A stretch of 64,000 nucleotides of DNA, from assembly GCA_002389905.1 (NCBI GenBank), contig DGRE01000041.1, positions 1 to 64,000 of the forward strand, read 5' to 3'. Position numbers and translations under genes: made by a program. This document shows, in pieces, positions 7,887 to 17,228 of this stretch; the stretch's first letter is position 1, and each line of letters starts with the position of its first letter. This stretch comes from Hungatella sp. UBA4396 (GTDB lineage Bacteria > Bacillota > Clostridia > Lachnospirales > Lachnospiraceae). Under the pieces are notes generated by a model, which did no database searches, was not told the origin of the DNA, and worked only from the letters and a program-made list of their open reading frames with translations.

Positions 7887-8495
7887 ATGAAGATATACTT
7901 GATACGCCATGGACAGACAGACTGGAACATCCAGGGAAAGATTCAGGGAACCCATGACATCCCTTTAAATAACACTGGCCGCAGACAGGCCGGGCAGCTG
8001 GCAGAGGGAATGGATTCCCGCCCTGTATCCCGGATATTTTCCAGCCCCTTATCCCGGGCCATGGAAACCGCAAAAGAGATCAGCAGGAGGCAGAGCGTGG
8101 AAATCGGCCTTCTTCCCCAGTTAAAAGAGGTGGAGTTCGGAAAATGGGAGGGACTGACCTGGGAGGAAATCCAGGAGAGATATCCAAAAGAGTTTGCCCA
8201 CTGGCAGATCAACCCCGCCATAGCCGCCCCTCCGGGAGGCGAAACAAGGGCTGAGATCATAAGCCGCTGTAAATGGTCTATCAGTGAGATATTAAGGGCA
8301 ACAGGCGGAAGGGAAGATGCTGCCGTAGTCTCCCATGGGGCTACGGTGGCTTATCTGGTTTCCTGCATGGTGCCAGACCAGGAGGAAGAACCCATAATTC
8401 CCGGAAATGCCAGCATTACAACCATTCATTACAACCCTCTTACAGAGGACTTCCGGCTGATGGAAAACAATAATACCTCTCACCTTTCAGATTAA
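7887..8495 (+). CDS. histidine phosphatase family protein (phosphoglycerate mutase-like)
   Basis: A 202-aa enzyme of the histidine phosphatase superfamily. It begins MKIYLIRHGQTDWN with the catalytic RHG at residues 7-9. The other family signatures follow: SSPLSRAMETA, LKEVEFGKWEG, and VVSHGATVAYL carrying the second catalytic His. Members dephosphorylate small metabolites (sugar phosphates, alpha-ribazole phosphate); the substrate here is unknown. ATG 7887 is chosen because TAGGAG at its upstream side overlaps the previous stop, giving tight coupling to the sigma-like gene. A longer read from 7827 would overlap that gene and dilute the RHG motif's N-terminal position. Confidence 0.87.
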   Translation: MKIYLIRHGQTDWNIQGKIQGTHDIPLNNTGRRQAGQLAEGMDSRPVSRIFSSPLSRAMETAKEISRRQSVEIGLLPQLKEVEFGKWEGLTWEEIQERYPKEFAHWQINPAIAAPPGGETRAEIISRCKWSISEILRATGGREDAAVVSHGATVAYLVSCMVPDQEEEPIIPGNASITTIHYNPLTEDFRLMENNNTSHLSD

Positions 8496-8507
8496 AAGGG
8501 AGAGGTA
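8474..8507 (-). terminator. terminator of the minus-strand gene at 8516
   Basis: A stem TACCTCTC/GAGAGGTA with a nested CCTTT/AAAGG stem. On the minus strand it is followed by a U-rich tail (TTATTGTTTT). It also covers the stop codon of the phosphatase gene on the plus strand. Confidence 0.65.
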
Positions 8508-8515
8508 ATGGCTGC

Positions 8516-8833
8516 TTAATCAAACAAGGTTTCTACCAGGATTTTCAGCATGGAAGGAGCGGTGCGGATGCAGAGATGATCGCTTCCCTGGCACCTCAGT
8601 GAGGTCTTCATAAGCTCTTCTTTAGAAACGGAGCTGTCGAAAATGGTGACCATGTTGGCACAGGATTCCACAATGGAATTAAGCTGTCCGGCTTTTTCGA
8701 GAAATAAGTTGATGTGCTCCTCTAAAAGCTGCAGGGACACCTCCAGGCCCGGTGTCTGCCCATCAATTTTAAAATGGGCGTTTTCAAATGAATATTTTTG
8801 TGATAATTCATAAATCTGCTGTTGGATATTCAT
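8516..8833 (-). CDS. hypothetical protein, 105 aa
   Basis: I do not recognise this protein. It is 105 aa, mostly helical by appearance, with two amphipathic stretches (LEVSLQLLEEHINLFLEKAGQL and SMLKILVETLFD), no signal peptide and no membrane segment. Two Cys residues (in SLRCQGSDHLC) lie six residues apart. A ribosome site (AAAGGAGC) lies 11-12 bases before the ATG, and a good terminator follows it, so it is probably a real single-gene unit. It is divergent from purL across about 280 AT-rich bases. Confidence 0.6.
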   Translation of the reverse strand: MNIQQQIYELSQKYSFENAHFKIDGQTPGLEVSLQLLEEHINLFLEKAGQLNSIVESCANMVTIFDSSVSKEELMKTSLRCQGSDHLCIRTAPSMLKILVETLFD

Positions 8834-9113
8834 AGAGTAACTTGCTCCTTTTGTAAAAATACTTTACTACTATATTGTAAAACCGGAAAACTTTCAAGTG
8901 ATTTTTATAAAAAAATTGCAAAACTTTGCAGAATTAATTTTTATGGAAAAACATGGAAAATTCCTCTGAAAAAGCTTGAAATATTAATGGTTGTAATTAA
9001 TAACATAAGATATATTAATTTTTCTTATTGATATGCTTTGTGGTATGATGGTTAAAGACGAATAAAAGGGATTTTTGCAAAGAGAAGGTCCCCTGTGGGA
9101 CGAGGAGGAAACC

Positions 9114-12100
9114 ATGAGTGTAAGAAGAGTTTATGTGGAGAAAAAGGCGGCTTATGCCGTAAGAGCCGGAGAGTTGAAAGAAGAAATAGAAGGCTGTCTG
9201 GGAATCGACGGTCTGACCGGTGTAAGGGTGCTGATCCGCTATGACATGGAAAACCTGTCCGATGAAGTTTATGGACAGGCTCTTATCTCTGTTTTTTCAG
9301 AGCCGCCTTTGGATGATGTTTATGAAGAGGACTTTCCGGGAAAGGAAGGAAGTTTGGTATTTTCCGTGGAATATCTCCCCGGACAGTTTGACCAGAGGGC
9401 AGATTCCGCTGAGCAGTGCATCAAGCTGTTAAAGGAAGAGGAGGAGCCTGTAATCCGTTCCGCAGTCACCTATGTGATTTCCGGAACCCTTACCTTAAGC
9501 CAGATTTCCGACATCAAAGGCTTCTGCATTAATCCGGTGGATTCCAGGGAGGCGTCTGAGGAAAAACCGGAGACTCTTTCTGCAGTATTCGAAACCCCGG
9601 CTGATGTACCTGTTCTCCATGGGTTTCAGGATTTTTCGGAAGAGGTATTGAAGGAATTATACGATTCCTTTCATTTAGCCATGACCTTTCAGGACTTTCT
9701 TCATATACAGAATTATTATAAAAACCAGGAACAGCGGGACCCGTCCATGACGGAAATCCGGGTGCTGGATACTTACTGGTCCGACCATTGCCGTCACACC
9801 ACCTTTCAGACGGAATTGAAGGACATCACCTTTCTGGAAGGGGCTTATCAAAAACCTATGGAAGACACCTACCGCCAATACCTTGCCCACCGGGAGGAAC
9901 TGGGAAGGGACAGGGACGGAAAGTTTGTCTGCCTTATGGATCTGGCTCTTCTGGCAATGAAAAAGCTGCGCAAGGAAGGAAAGCTGGAGGATCTGGAGGT
10001 TTCTGAGGAAATCAATGCCTGCAGCATCGTTGTACCTGTAATAAGGGACGGGGAAGAAGAGGAATGGCTCGTAAACTTCAAAAATGAGACCCATAACCAT
10101 CCCACGGAAATAGAACCCTTTGGAGGTGCTGCCACATGCCTTGGCGGGGCTATCCGGGACCCCCTTTCCGGGCGGACTTATGTTTATCAGGCCATGCGGG
10201 TGACGGGAGCAGCAGACCCTGCGGTGCCTTTGAGCGACACCTTAAAGGGAAAGCTGCCTCAGAGAAAAATCGTGACAGGGGCGGCAAAGGGTTACAGCTC
10301 CTATGGAAACCAGATCGGTCTGGCAACCGGACTTGTAAGAGAGATTTATCACCCCGGATATGTGGCAAAGAGAATGGAGATCGGAGCTGTCATCGGTGCG
10401 GCCCCCAGAAAGAATGTTATCCGGGAAACCTCAGACCCTGGAGATATCATCATCTTGCTGGGAGGGCGGACCGGACGGGATGGCTGCGGCGGTGCCACCG
10501 GCTCCTCCAAGGTTCATACGGAAGATTCCATTGAGACCTGCGGGGCCGAGGTACAGAAGGGAAATCCGCCTGTGGAACGGAAGATTCAGCGTCTATTCCG
10601 CAGGGAAGAGGTCAGCAGGCTCATTAAAAAGTGCAATGATTTTGGTGCAGGCGGCGTGTCCGTTGCCATCGGAGAGCTGGCTGACGGCCTGGAAATCGAT
10701 CTGGATAAGGTTCCAAAAAAGTATGCAGGGCTTGACGGTACGGAAATTGCCATTTCCGAATCCCAGGAGCGCATGGCAGTTGTGGTCAGCCGGCCGGATG
10801 CAGAGAAGTTTCTTGCCTATGCTGCACAGGAGAATTTAGAGGCAGTTCCAGTGGCAGAGGTCAGGTCAGAACCAAGGCTGGTTATGAAGTGGCGGGGAAA
10901 GACCATTGTGGATATCAGCAGGGCATTTCTGGATACCAATGGAGCCCATCAGGAGGCATCTGTTGTAGTGGAAGTTCCGGAACAGGATGGAAGCGCTTTT
11001 GTCAGAAAGGAAATTCCGGATGTGAAGGAAGCCTGGCTGGCTTTGCTTTCTGACTTAAATGTATGCTCCCAAAGAGGACTGGGGGAGATGTTTGACGGCT
11101 CGATTGGAGCAGGAAGCGTGCTCATGCCCTTTGGAGGGAAATATCAGCTCACTCCAGCCCAGACCATGGTTGCAAAGCTTCCCGTGTTAAAGGGAGAGTC
11201 TAATACCGTCACCATGATGAGCTATGGCTTTGATCCCTATTTGTCCAGCTGGAGCCCTTATCACGGTGCTGTCTATGGAACCGTGGCTTCAGTGGCAAAG
11301 ATCGTGGCAGCAGGCGGCGATTACAGGAAGATCCGTTTCACTTTCCAGGAGTACTTTCAGAGGATGACAAAAGATCCGGTCCGCTGGGGACAGCCCTTTG
11401 CAGCCCTTCTTGGAGCTTATCATGTCCAGATGGGATTTGGCCTTCCATCCATCGGAGGAAAGGACAGCATGTCCGGAACTTTTCAGGATATGGATGTGCC
11501 GCCTACTCTCGTTTCCTTTGCAGTAAATGTGGGAGAGGCAGATCACGTCATCACTCCGGAATTGAAACGGGCAGGAAGTAAAATTGCCGTATTTCGTATG
11601 GAACGGGATTCTTACGATCTCCCGGTATACACTCAGGCCATGGAGGGTTATGGAAAGCTGTATGAGGATATTCTGGCGGGACGGATTATCTCTGCCTATG
11701 CAGTGGAAGGCGGGGGAATGTGCGAAGCGGTCAGCAAGATGTCTTTTGGCAATAAAATGGGCGTGAGGATTGAGCATGATGTGGATGCAAGGGATTTCTT
11801 CGGCGCAGGCTGGGGAGATATTGTGTGTGAGGTACCTGACGGAAAGGTGGGCGAACTGGCAATTTCTTACCGCATCATCGGACAGGTGACTGACGGAGGG
11901 GTATTGGAATATGGAAATGTGTCTATTTCCATGGACCAGGCTCTTAAGGCATGGAGCGGAACCCTGGAAGATGTATTTCCGACTGAGGCGGGGGATCAAA
12001 AAACAGTTGTGGAGGAAGCCATTTACCGGACAGAGAATATTTATGTCTGCAGGAATAAGGTGGCAAAGCCCAAGGTGTTCATTCCCGTCCTTCCGGGCAC

Positions 12101-12863
12101 AAACTGCGAGTACGACAGCGTAAGGGCTTTTGAAGAGGCCGGGGCTGATCCGGTGACAAAGGTATTTAAAAACTTAAGCCCGGGAGATATCAGGGAATCG
12201 GTCAGCGCTTACTGCAGGGAAATATCCAGGGCCCAGATTGTCATGTTTCCAGGGGGATTTTCAGCAGGAGATGAGCCGGATGGTTCTGCCAAATTCTTTG
12301 CGGCCCTGTTTCGCAGTGAGGCGGTAAAAGAGGAGATTGAAAAGCTGCTCCATGAAAGGGATGGATTGATGCTGGGAATCTGTAACGGCTTTCAGGCTCT
12401 CATAAAACTGGGACTGGTGACAGAAGGAAGGATCAGGCAGCAGAAGGCAGATTCTCCTGCTCTGGCTGTAAACACCATAGGCCGCCACGTTTCCAGAATG
12501 GTTTATACAAAGGTGGTCAGCAATCAGTCCCCATGGCTTTTGGAGGCCCGGCTGGGAGCTGTTTACTGCAATCCGGTTTCCCATGGGGAAGGGCGTTTTT
12601 CCGCCAATGAAGAATGGATCAGGAAGCTGGTTTTAAATGGTCAGGTGGCAACCCAGTATGTGGATGACCAGGGTCGCCCTACCATGGAAGAACCATGGAA
12701 TCCTAACGGCTCCTGTCTGGCTATCGAGGGAATTACAAGTCCTGACGGTCGTATTTTCGGCAAGATGGCCCATTCTGAGAGAAAGGGACGGCATGTTGCC
12801 ATGAATATATGTGGTGAGCAGGACATGAAGATTTTTGAATCAGGAGTCAATTATTTTAAGTGA
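9114..12863 (+). CDS. purL: phosphoribosylformylglycinamidine synthase, single-chain
   Basis: Purine biosynthesis step 4: FGAR plus glutamine and ATP give FGAM. The 1249-aa chain joins the synthetase part, with its two PurM-like halves, to a C-terminal class I glutamine amidotransferase. FKNETHNHPTEIEPFGGAATC and GGKDSM mark the synthetase. The amidotransferase carries nucleophile Cys1090 (LGICNGF), with His1157 and Glu1159 in HGEGRF. Many Firmicutes split this enzyme into PurS/PurQ/PurL; the fused form is usual in Lachnospiraceae and in Proteobacteria. ATG 9114 has GAGGAGG at eight bases, whereas the frame stays open back to 9075 without a ribosome site. An extended -10 (TGGTATGAT) lies near 9048. 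No other pur genes are in the window. Confidence 0.96.
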   Translation: MSVRRVYVEKKAAYAVRAGELKEEIEGCLGIDGLTGVRVLIRYDMENLSDEVYGQALISVFSEPPLDDVYEEDFPGKEGSLVFSVEYLPGQFDQRADSAEQCIKLLKEEEEPVIRSAVTYVISGTLTLSQISDIKGFCINPVDSREASEEKPETLSAVFETPADVPVLHGFQDFSEEVLKELYDSFHLAMTFQDFLHIQNYYKNQEQRDPSMTEIRVLDTYWSDHCRHTTFQTELKDITFLEGAYQKPMEDTYRQYLAHREELGRDRDGKFVCLMDLALLAMKKLRKEGKLEDLEVSEEINACSIVVPVIRDGEEEEWLVNFKNETHNHPTEIEPFGGAATCLGGAIRDPLSGRTYVYQAMRVTGAADPAVPLSDTLKGKLPQRKIVTGAAKGYSSYGNQIGLATGLVREIYHPGYVAKRMEIGAVIGAAPRKNVIRETSDPGDIIILLGGRTGRDGCGGATGSSKVHTEDSIETCGAEVQKGNPPVERKIQRLFRREEVSRLIKKCNDFGAGGVSVAIGELADGLEIDLDKVPKKYAGLDGTEIAISESQERMAVVVSRPDAEKFLAYAAQENLEAVPVAEVRSEPRLVMKWRGKTIVDISRAFLDTNGAHQEASVVVEVPEQDGSAFVRKEIPDVKEAWLALLSDLNVCSQRGLGEMFDGSIGAGSVLMPFGGKYQLTPAQTMVAKLPVLKGESNTVTMMSYGFDPYLSSWSPYHGAVYGTVASVAKIVAAGGDYRKIRFTFQEYFQRMTKDPVRWGQPFAALLGAYHVQMGFGLPSIGGKDSMSGTFQDMDVPPTLVSFAVNVGEADHVITPELKRAGSKIAVFRMERDSYDLPVYTQAMEGYGKLYEDILAGRIISAYAVEGGGMCEAVSKMSFGNKMGVRIEHDVDARDFFGAGWGDIVCEVPDGKVGELAISYRIIGQVTDGGVLEYGNVSISMDQALKAWSGTLEDVFPTEAGDQKTVVEEAIYRTENIYVCRNKVAKPKVFIPVLPGTNCEYDSVRAFEEAGADPVTKVFKNLSPGDIRESVSAYCREISRAQIVMFPGGFSAGDEPDGSAKFFAALFRSEAVKEEIEKLLHERDGLMLGICNGFQALIKLGLVTEGRIRQQKADSPALAVNTIGRHVSRMVYTKVVSNQSPWLLEARLGAVYCNPVSHGEGRFSANEEWIRKLVLNGQVATQYVDDQGRPTMEEPWNPNGSCLAIEGITSPDGRIFGKMAHSERKGRHVAMNICGEQDMKIFESGVNYFK

Positions 12864-12915
12864 TTTTATGATACAGAAAATCAAAAAGAGTTGCTTGCCA
12901 GAAGATAAAATATGA

Positions 12916-12948
12916 AAGTGCAGGGCCCAAGGGCTTCTGCACTTTTTC
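12916..12948 (+). terminator. rho-independent terminator of purL
   Basis: Stem AAAGTGCAG-GGCC pairs with GGCT-TCTGCACTTT, followed by a T-run. Confidence 0.85.
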
Positions 12949-12997
12949 TCTTCCCCGGAATGCCGGAAATGAAAAAAACACAAAATGAAAAAAGGTG

Positions 12998-13050
12998 TTG
13001 ACATGTATGATGTTATATATTATTATATACAGAACAAGTATAACGTTATA
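12998..13050 (+). promoter_or_regulatory. promoter and GntR-type operators of the fructoselysine operon
   Basis: TTGACA (12998) and TATTAT (13021) with a 17-base spacer. An AT-rich near-palindrome, GTTATATA/TTATATAC, covers the spacer and -10 (13012-13030), and a perfect TATAACGTTATA follows at 13039-13050, in the early transcript. HutC/FrlR-type GntR repressors bind such short palindromes. The regulator encoded at 18149 is the likely binder, acting as a roadblock. Confidence 0.6.
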
Positions 13051-13076
13051 TAACAATATTGCATGGAGGATTAATG

Positions 13077-14054
13077 ATGAAGCAAGAGCACAAGGATCAG
13101 ATTGGCAGGGCAGTGGAGGCAGTAGCTTCCAAGGGACGTATCAACCACTTTTATTTTGTAGCTTGCGGCGGTTCCCAGGCATTTATGATGCCGGCACAGT
13201 ATCTTTTTGACAGAGAATTGGAAACACCGTCCAGCGTTTACAGCTCCAACGAATTTGTACATAGAGCGCCCAAGGCATTGGGGCCGGATTCCGTGGTAAT
13301 CACCTGTTCCCATTCCGGCAATACTCCGGAGACAGTAAAGGCGACAGAGGTTGCAAGAGGGAAGGGAGCGACCACCATCGCATTGTCCAATCTGGTGGAT
13401 TCTCCCCTGTGGAAGGCAGCGGAATATCCCATTCACTATGACTGGGGCAAAGAAGCGGATGCCAGCGATTTGAATAAAGGAATTCTTTACCGCCTTATTT
13501 TCAGCATTTTAAATGCAGTCAGCCCAAGTGAAAGATTCCAGAAGGGAATCGACGGAGTTGAAAATTTAAACGGTATGATTGAAAAGGCAAAGGCAAAATA
13601 TGCCGATATCTTAAAGGAATGGGGCAGACAGTATAAGAGAGAAGAACTGATCTACACCATGGGAAGCGGCGCCAGCTATGGAGAGGCTTATTCCTTTGCA
13701 ATCTGCCTGCTGATGGAAATGCAGTGGATTCATTCCAATTCCATTCACTCAGGAGAATATTTCCACGGGCCGTTTGAAGTGACAGACTTTGATGTTCCAT
13801 TTATCATCATCAAGGGCCTTGGAGCTACCAGACCGTTGGATGAAAGAGCTTATAACTTCTGCCGGAAGTATTCCGAAAAGATTATGCTGGTTGACGAGGC
13901 AGACTTTGACATGACAGGAATTGATGAGGAGGTCCGGGAGTATTTTGCCCCCCTTCTTGCAGGAGCCGTGCTGCGTTCCCTGGCAGATGAGTTTGCATAC
14001 CAGAGAGGACATGATTTAAGCGTCCGCCGTTATATGTGGAGAATGGAATATTAA
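13077..14054 (+). CDS. frlB: SIS-domain deglycase, fructoselysine-6-phosphate type
   Basis: A double-SIS sugar-phosphate isomerase-like enzyme of 325 aa. Residues about 25-130 (FVACGGSQAFMMPAQYL, ITCSHSGNTPET) form SIS 1 and about 190-300 (YTMGSGASYGEAYSF) form SIS 2. Given the kinase, ABC importer and GntR regulator in the same operon (the layout of B. subtilis frlBONMD), the likely reaction is cleavage of fructoselysine 6-phosphate, or a related Amadori product, to glucose 6-phosphate and the amino acid. ATG 13077 is seven bases from GGAGG; the ATG just before it (13074) is the alternative. The exact amino-acid partner cannot be told from sequence. Confidence 0.8.
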   Translation: MKQEHKDQIGRAVEAVASKGRINHFYFVACGGSQAFMMPAQYLFDRELETPSSVYSSNEFVHRAPKALGPDSVVITCSHSGNTPETVKATEVARGKGATTIALSNLVDSPLWKAAEYPIHYDWGKEADASDLNKGILYRLIFSILNAVSPSERFQKGIDGVENLNGMIEKAKAKYADILKEWGRQYKREELIYTMGSGASYGEAYSFAICLLMEMQWIHSNSIHSGEYFHGPFEVTDFDVPFIIIKGLGATRPLDERAYNFCRKYSEKIMLVDEADFDMTGIDEEVREYFAPLLAGAVLRSLADEFAYQRGHDLSVRRYMWRMEY

Positions 14055-14079
14055 TATTTAAAAATGAGGAGGAAGCCGG

Positions 14080-15417
14080 ATGAAAAAAAACTATAAGAGG
14101 GTTATCACATTATTATTGACCGCTGCCATGGGCCTGTCCCTGACTGCCTGCGGAGGTGGAAGCACCAGTACAGGTACAGAGACTGGTTCCGGTACAAAGG
14201 CGGAGTCAGGAAAAAATCAGGGAGACAAGGCAGTGATCCGCTTTTTCCATCGCTGGCCCAATGACCCTAAGAACTCCATGTTTCAGGAGCTGGTAAAGGA
14301 ATATATGGCTGAAAATCCCAATGTGGATATCCAGATGGATTCTATTATCAACGACCAGTATAAAGAAAAGATCCGTATGGTGGTATCCACCGATGAAATT
14401 CCCGATCTGTTTTCCTCCTGGTCCGGTACATTTGCAAAAGAGATGATTGCTTCCGGCAATGTGATGGAGCTGAACCAGGTATATGACGAGAACAAGGAAT
14501 GGTCCTCCCAGATCGCCAAAGCCAGTGTGGATGGGTTTACATTTGACGGAACTACTTATGCAATCCCGTGGTCCCAGGATGGAAAGGTATTTTATTACAA
14601 TAAGAAGATCTTTGCAGATAATAACCTGCAGATTCCAAAGACCTGGAATGAGTTCATCGCTGTGCTGGATTCCTTAAAAGCAGCAGGCTATGAAACTCCC
14701 ATTGTGGAAGGACTGTCTGACAACTGGGCAGTTCTCCACTATCTTGGAACCATGAACCAGAGAATGCTGGATCCAGAGGTCCTTGCAAAGGATTATAATG
14801 CGGAAACCGGAGAGTTTACCGACCCGGCCTATGTGGAAGTCTTAAAAAAGTGGCAGCAGCTCACCTCCTATATGGGAGAGACCAGCGTTGCCATTGACCA
14901 TGAGACTGCCAGAAATACATATTTTGCTGCTGGAGAAGCTCCTGTTATGTACCTGCAGTTTGCTGAGATCCCCATGCTGGAAAAGGTGATACCAGAGGAT
15001 TTTGAATATGGATTTTTCAATTTCCCGTCCTTTGAAGAGGGAAAGGGAGATCCTGACGGTCTGACAGGCGCTCCGGAGGGTTTTATGATCAGCAACAAGG
15101 CAAAGAACCCGGAAGAATGCGTGAAGTTCTTAAAGTGGCTTGTGAGCAAGAAGGGCGGAGAGGCCCTGACCACAAAAGCCGGAGATATTTCCAGCGTGGC
15201 AGGTGCGGTAGATGAGACCAATGCCCTTCCCTCTCAGCTGGAGGCCATGGATATTATAAAATCTGCTTCCACTCTGGTACCCTGGTTTGACAATGCCTGT
15301 GATCCTTCCATCTACACCGTATACGGACAGGGAGCACAAGCCATTGCGGCAGGGGATGAAACTCCGGAAAGCGTTATGGAACAGGTAAAAGAGGCAGCCG
15401 CCGGCTTGCGCAAATAA
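14080..15417 (+). CDS. sugar ABC transporter substrate-binding lipoprotein
   Basis: A 445-aa extracellular binding protein anchored by a lipid. The signal peptide ends in a lipobox LTAC with Cys24, followed by a Ser/Thr/Gly-rich linker. The body matches family 1 solute-binding proteins (RFFHRWPNDPKNSMFQELVKEY, IPWSQDGKVFYYNKKIF). It lies between the deglycase and two permeases and should capture fructoselysine-type Amadori compounds, corresponding to FrlO in B. subtilis. A strong GAGGAGG ribosome site precedes the start. No ATPase is encoded in the operon, so a shared MsmX-type ATPase elsewhere must power import. Confidence 0.9.
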   Translation: MKKNYKRVITLLLTAAMGLSLTACGGGSTSTGTETGSGTKAESGKNQGDKAVIRFFHRWPNDPKNSMFQELVKEYMAENPNVDIQMDSIINDQYKEKIRMVVSTDEIPDLFSSWSGTFAKEMIASGNVMELNQVYDENKEWSSQIAKASVDGFTFDGTTYAIPWSQDGKVFYYNKKIFADNNLQIPKTWNEFIAVLDSLKAAGYETPIVEGLSDNWAVLHYLGTMNQRMLDPEVLAKDYNAETGEFTDPAYVEVLKKWQQLTSYMGETSVAIDHETARNTYFAAGEAPVMYLQFAEIPMLEKVIPEDFEYGFFNFPSFEEGKGDPDGLTGAPEGFMISNKAKNPEECVKFLKWLVSKKGGEALTTKAGDISSVAGAVDETNALPSQLEAMDIIKSASTLVPWFDNACDPSIYTVYGQGAQAIAAGDETPESVMEQVKEAAAGLRK

Positions 15418-15421
15418 AAAT

Positions 15422-15461
15422 ATTTTAGATAAGAGGCCGAAACCGGCCTCTTATCTAAAAT
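15422..15461 (+). other. perfect 18-bp stem-loop between binding protein and permease
   Basis: An inverted repeat with 18 perfect base pairs and an AAAC loop fills the gap after the binding-protein gene. No T-run follows, so it is not a classic terminator. In ABC operons such hairpins protect the upstream mRNA from 3' decay or cause partial stop, keeping binding protein in excess over permease. Confidence 0.8.
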
Positions 15462-15485
15462 GGAAAGGGATGAGATGGTGCCATT

Positions 15486-16379
15486 TTGAAAAGAGAGAAA
15501 AAAAGAAATTTACAGGCATTGGCCTTTGTATTGCCAGGGCTTTTGATTCTTGGGTTTTTCGTGTACTATCCGCTGTTCATGAATATTGTATACAGCCTTC
15601 AGTCTTTTACCCTGTCTGATACTGCCAGGAAATGGGTGGGACTTTCCAATTACCAGCATCTTTTGTCGGATAAGGTCATTCTGGTAAGCCTTAGAAACAA
15701 TATTCTTTATGCGGTCATATCCATTGTGTTCCAGGTAGGATTGGGCCTTGTTATTGCAGCCGTGCTGGAAGATGTGGCATTTAAAAAAGTATCTCCTGTT
15801 CTGCGCAGCATTTATTTCATCCCTACCATTATTTCCATGACAGTGGTGTGCCTGCTGTTCGATTTTGTCTACAATCCTCAGATGGGCCTTCTTAACAGCT
15901 TCCTGGAGCTGGTGGGGCTGGGAGATTTCACCCGCATATGGCTGGGAAGCAAAAAGACGGCAATGTATTCGGTGATCGCAGTATCCCAGTGGCAGAGTGT
16001 GGGATATATTGTTATGCTGTTCATTGTGGCCATTCAGAAGATTCCCGATGACTTATATGAGGCGGCCAAGGTGGATGGGGCGGGAAAACTGACACGCTTC
16101 TTTTATATCACCGTTCCCCAGGTGCAGCAGATGTTCTTTGTGACCATGATCCTTACGGTGGTAGGCGCCTTTACGGTATTTAATGAGCCCTATATTCTGA
16201 CGGGAGGCGGTCCCGGTACGGCTACTATGGTGTTATCCCTCCATATGTACCAGACCGGATTTGTCAAGAACAATATGGGATATGCCTCCACCATCGCCAT
16301 GCTGATCTTTGTGATTACCGCAGTTTTATCATCGGTGCAGTTCTTTACCTATGGAACGGATAAGGAGGGCAGAGCATGA
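15486..16379 (+). CDS. sugar ABC transporter permease (MalF type)
   Basis: A 297-aa inner-membrane permease with six predicted helices. The EAA loop, EAAKVDGAGKLTRFFYITVP, docks the ATPase. It starts at TTG 15486 with only a weak ribosome site, which fits lower expression than the binding protein. The ATG and GTG at 15475-15478 are out of frame. It pairs with the next gene, which it overlaps by four bases. It corresponds to one of FrlM/FrlN. Confidence 0.9.
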   Translation: MKREKKRNLQALAFVLPGLLILGFFVYYPLFMNIVYSLQSFTLSDTARKWVGLSNYQHLLSDKVILVSLRNNILYAVISIVFQVGLGLVIAAVLEDVAFKKVSPVLRSIYFIPTIISMTVVCLLFDFVYNPQMGLLNSFLELVGLGDFTRIWLGSKKTAMYSVIAVSQWQSVGYIVMLFIVAIQKIPDDLYEAAKVDGAGKLTRFFYITVPQVQQMFFVTMILTVVGAFTVFNEPYILTGGGPGTATMVLSLHMYQTGFVKNNMGYASTIAMLIFVITAVLSSVQFFTYGTDKEGRA

Positions 16380-17224
16380 ACCTTCAAAAAGAAAAAAAGA
16401 AAAGAATTTACGGTCCGGGAGAGATTTTCTGGTTTGCACTCCTGCTTCTGCTTGCAGCCCTGATTTTGTATCCCATGTTCTGGATACTCATGTCCTCTTT
16501 TAAGGATTACAACGGCATATACGGGAATGTATGGGGATTTCCGGATATCTGGCATATAGAAAATTATAAGGTGGCCTGGAACAGGGGAATTTCCCAGTAC
16601 TTTGTCAACAGCGGAATCGTTACTTTATGTACACTGGCAGGAGTTGTCTTTGTATCCACCTTTGCCGCCTTTGGCATCTGCCAGATCAAGGGGAAGATGG
16701 GAAATGTCCTTTTTCTCTTTTGTATGTGCGGACTTTTGCTGTCTCCCCAGGTGTGTCTTCTGCCCCTTTTTATGCTGTTAAAATCCCTGGGAATCAAAAA
16801 TACTCTTTTTGCCATGATACTTCCTTATATTGCATTCCGCCTTCCCGTGTCCATCATGCTGATCCGATCCTTTTTTGTAGGAATTTCAAGAGAGATGGAG
16901 GAAGCGGCCACCATTGACGGGGCAACCCTGATGCAGATTTACAGAAATATCTATCTGCCCCTTTCCAAACCTATTATCTCGACCGTGATCATTATGACGG
17001 CATACTATGCGTGGAATGAGTTTGTTTTTGCCACTATTTTTGTGGACAGCTCAAAGCTGAGGACCATACCTGTGGGTCTTATGACCTTCCGGGACGGGCT
17101 TATGACGGAGTGGGGCGTGGTTCTGGCGGGTATGGTAATTTCCTGCCTTCCCATTATTGTTTTATTTTTGGTGATGCAGAAAAGTTTTATAAGAGGAATG
17201 ACTGCCGGTGCAGTGAAAGGATGA
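16376..17224 (+). CDS. sugar ABC transporter permease (MalG type)
   Basis: The second permease of the importer, 282 aa, with six predicted helices. The ATPase-docking loop reads EAATIDGATLMQIYRNIYLP. The start overlaps the previous stop (ATGA), so translation is coupled. It ends five bases before the kinase. It forms a heterodimer with the upstream MalF-type subunit. Confidence 0.92.
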   Translation: MNLQKEKKKRIYGPGEIFWFALLLLLAALILYPMFWILMSSFKDYNGIYGNVWGFPDIWHIENYKVAWNRGISQYFVNSGIVTLCTLAGVVFVSTFAAFGICQIKGKMGNVLFLFCMCGLLLSPQVCLLPLFMLLKSLGIKNTLFAMILPYIAFRLPVSIMLIRSFFVGISREMEEAATIDGATLMQIYRNIYLPLSKPIISTVIIMTAYYAWNEFVFATIFVDSSKLRTIPVGLMTFRDGLMTEWGVVLAGMVISCLPIIVLFLVMQKSFIRGMTAGAVKG

Positions 17225-17228
17225 GAAA

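Noticed and set aside
11289..11999. 236-codon minus-strand frame inside purL
   Set aside because: An antisense shadow of a highly conserved enzyme with no start signal or protein-like composition.
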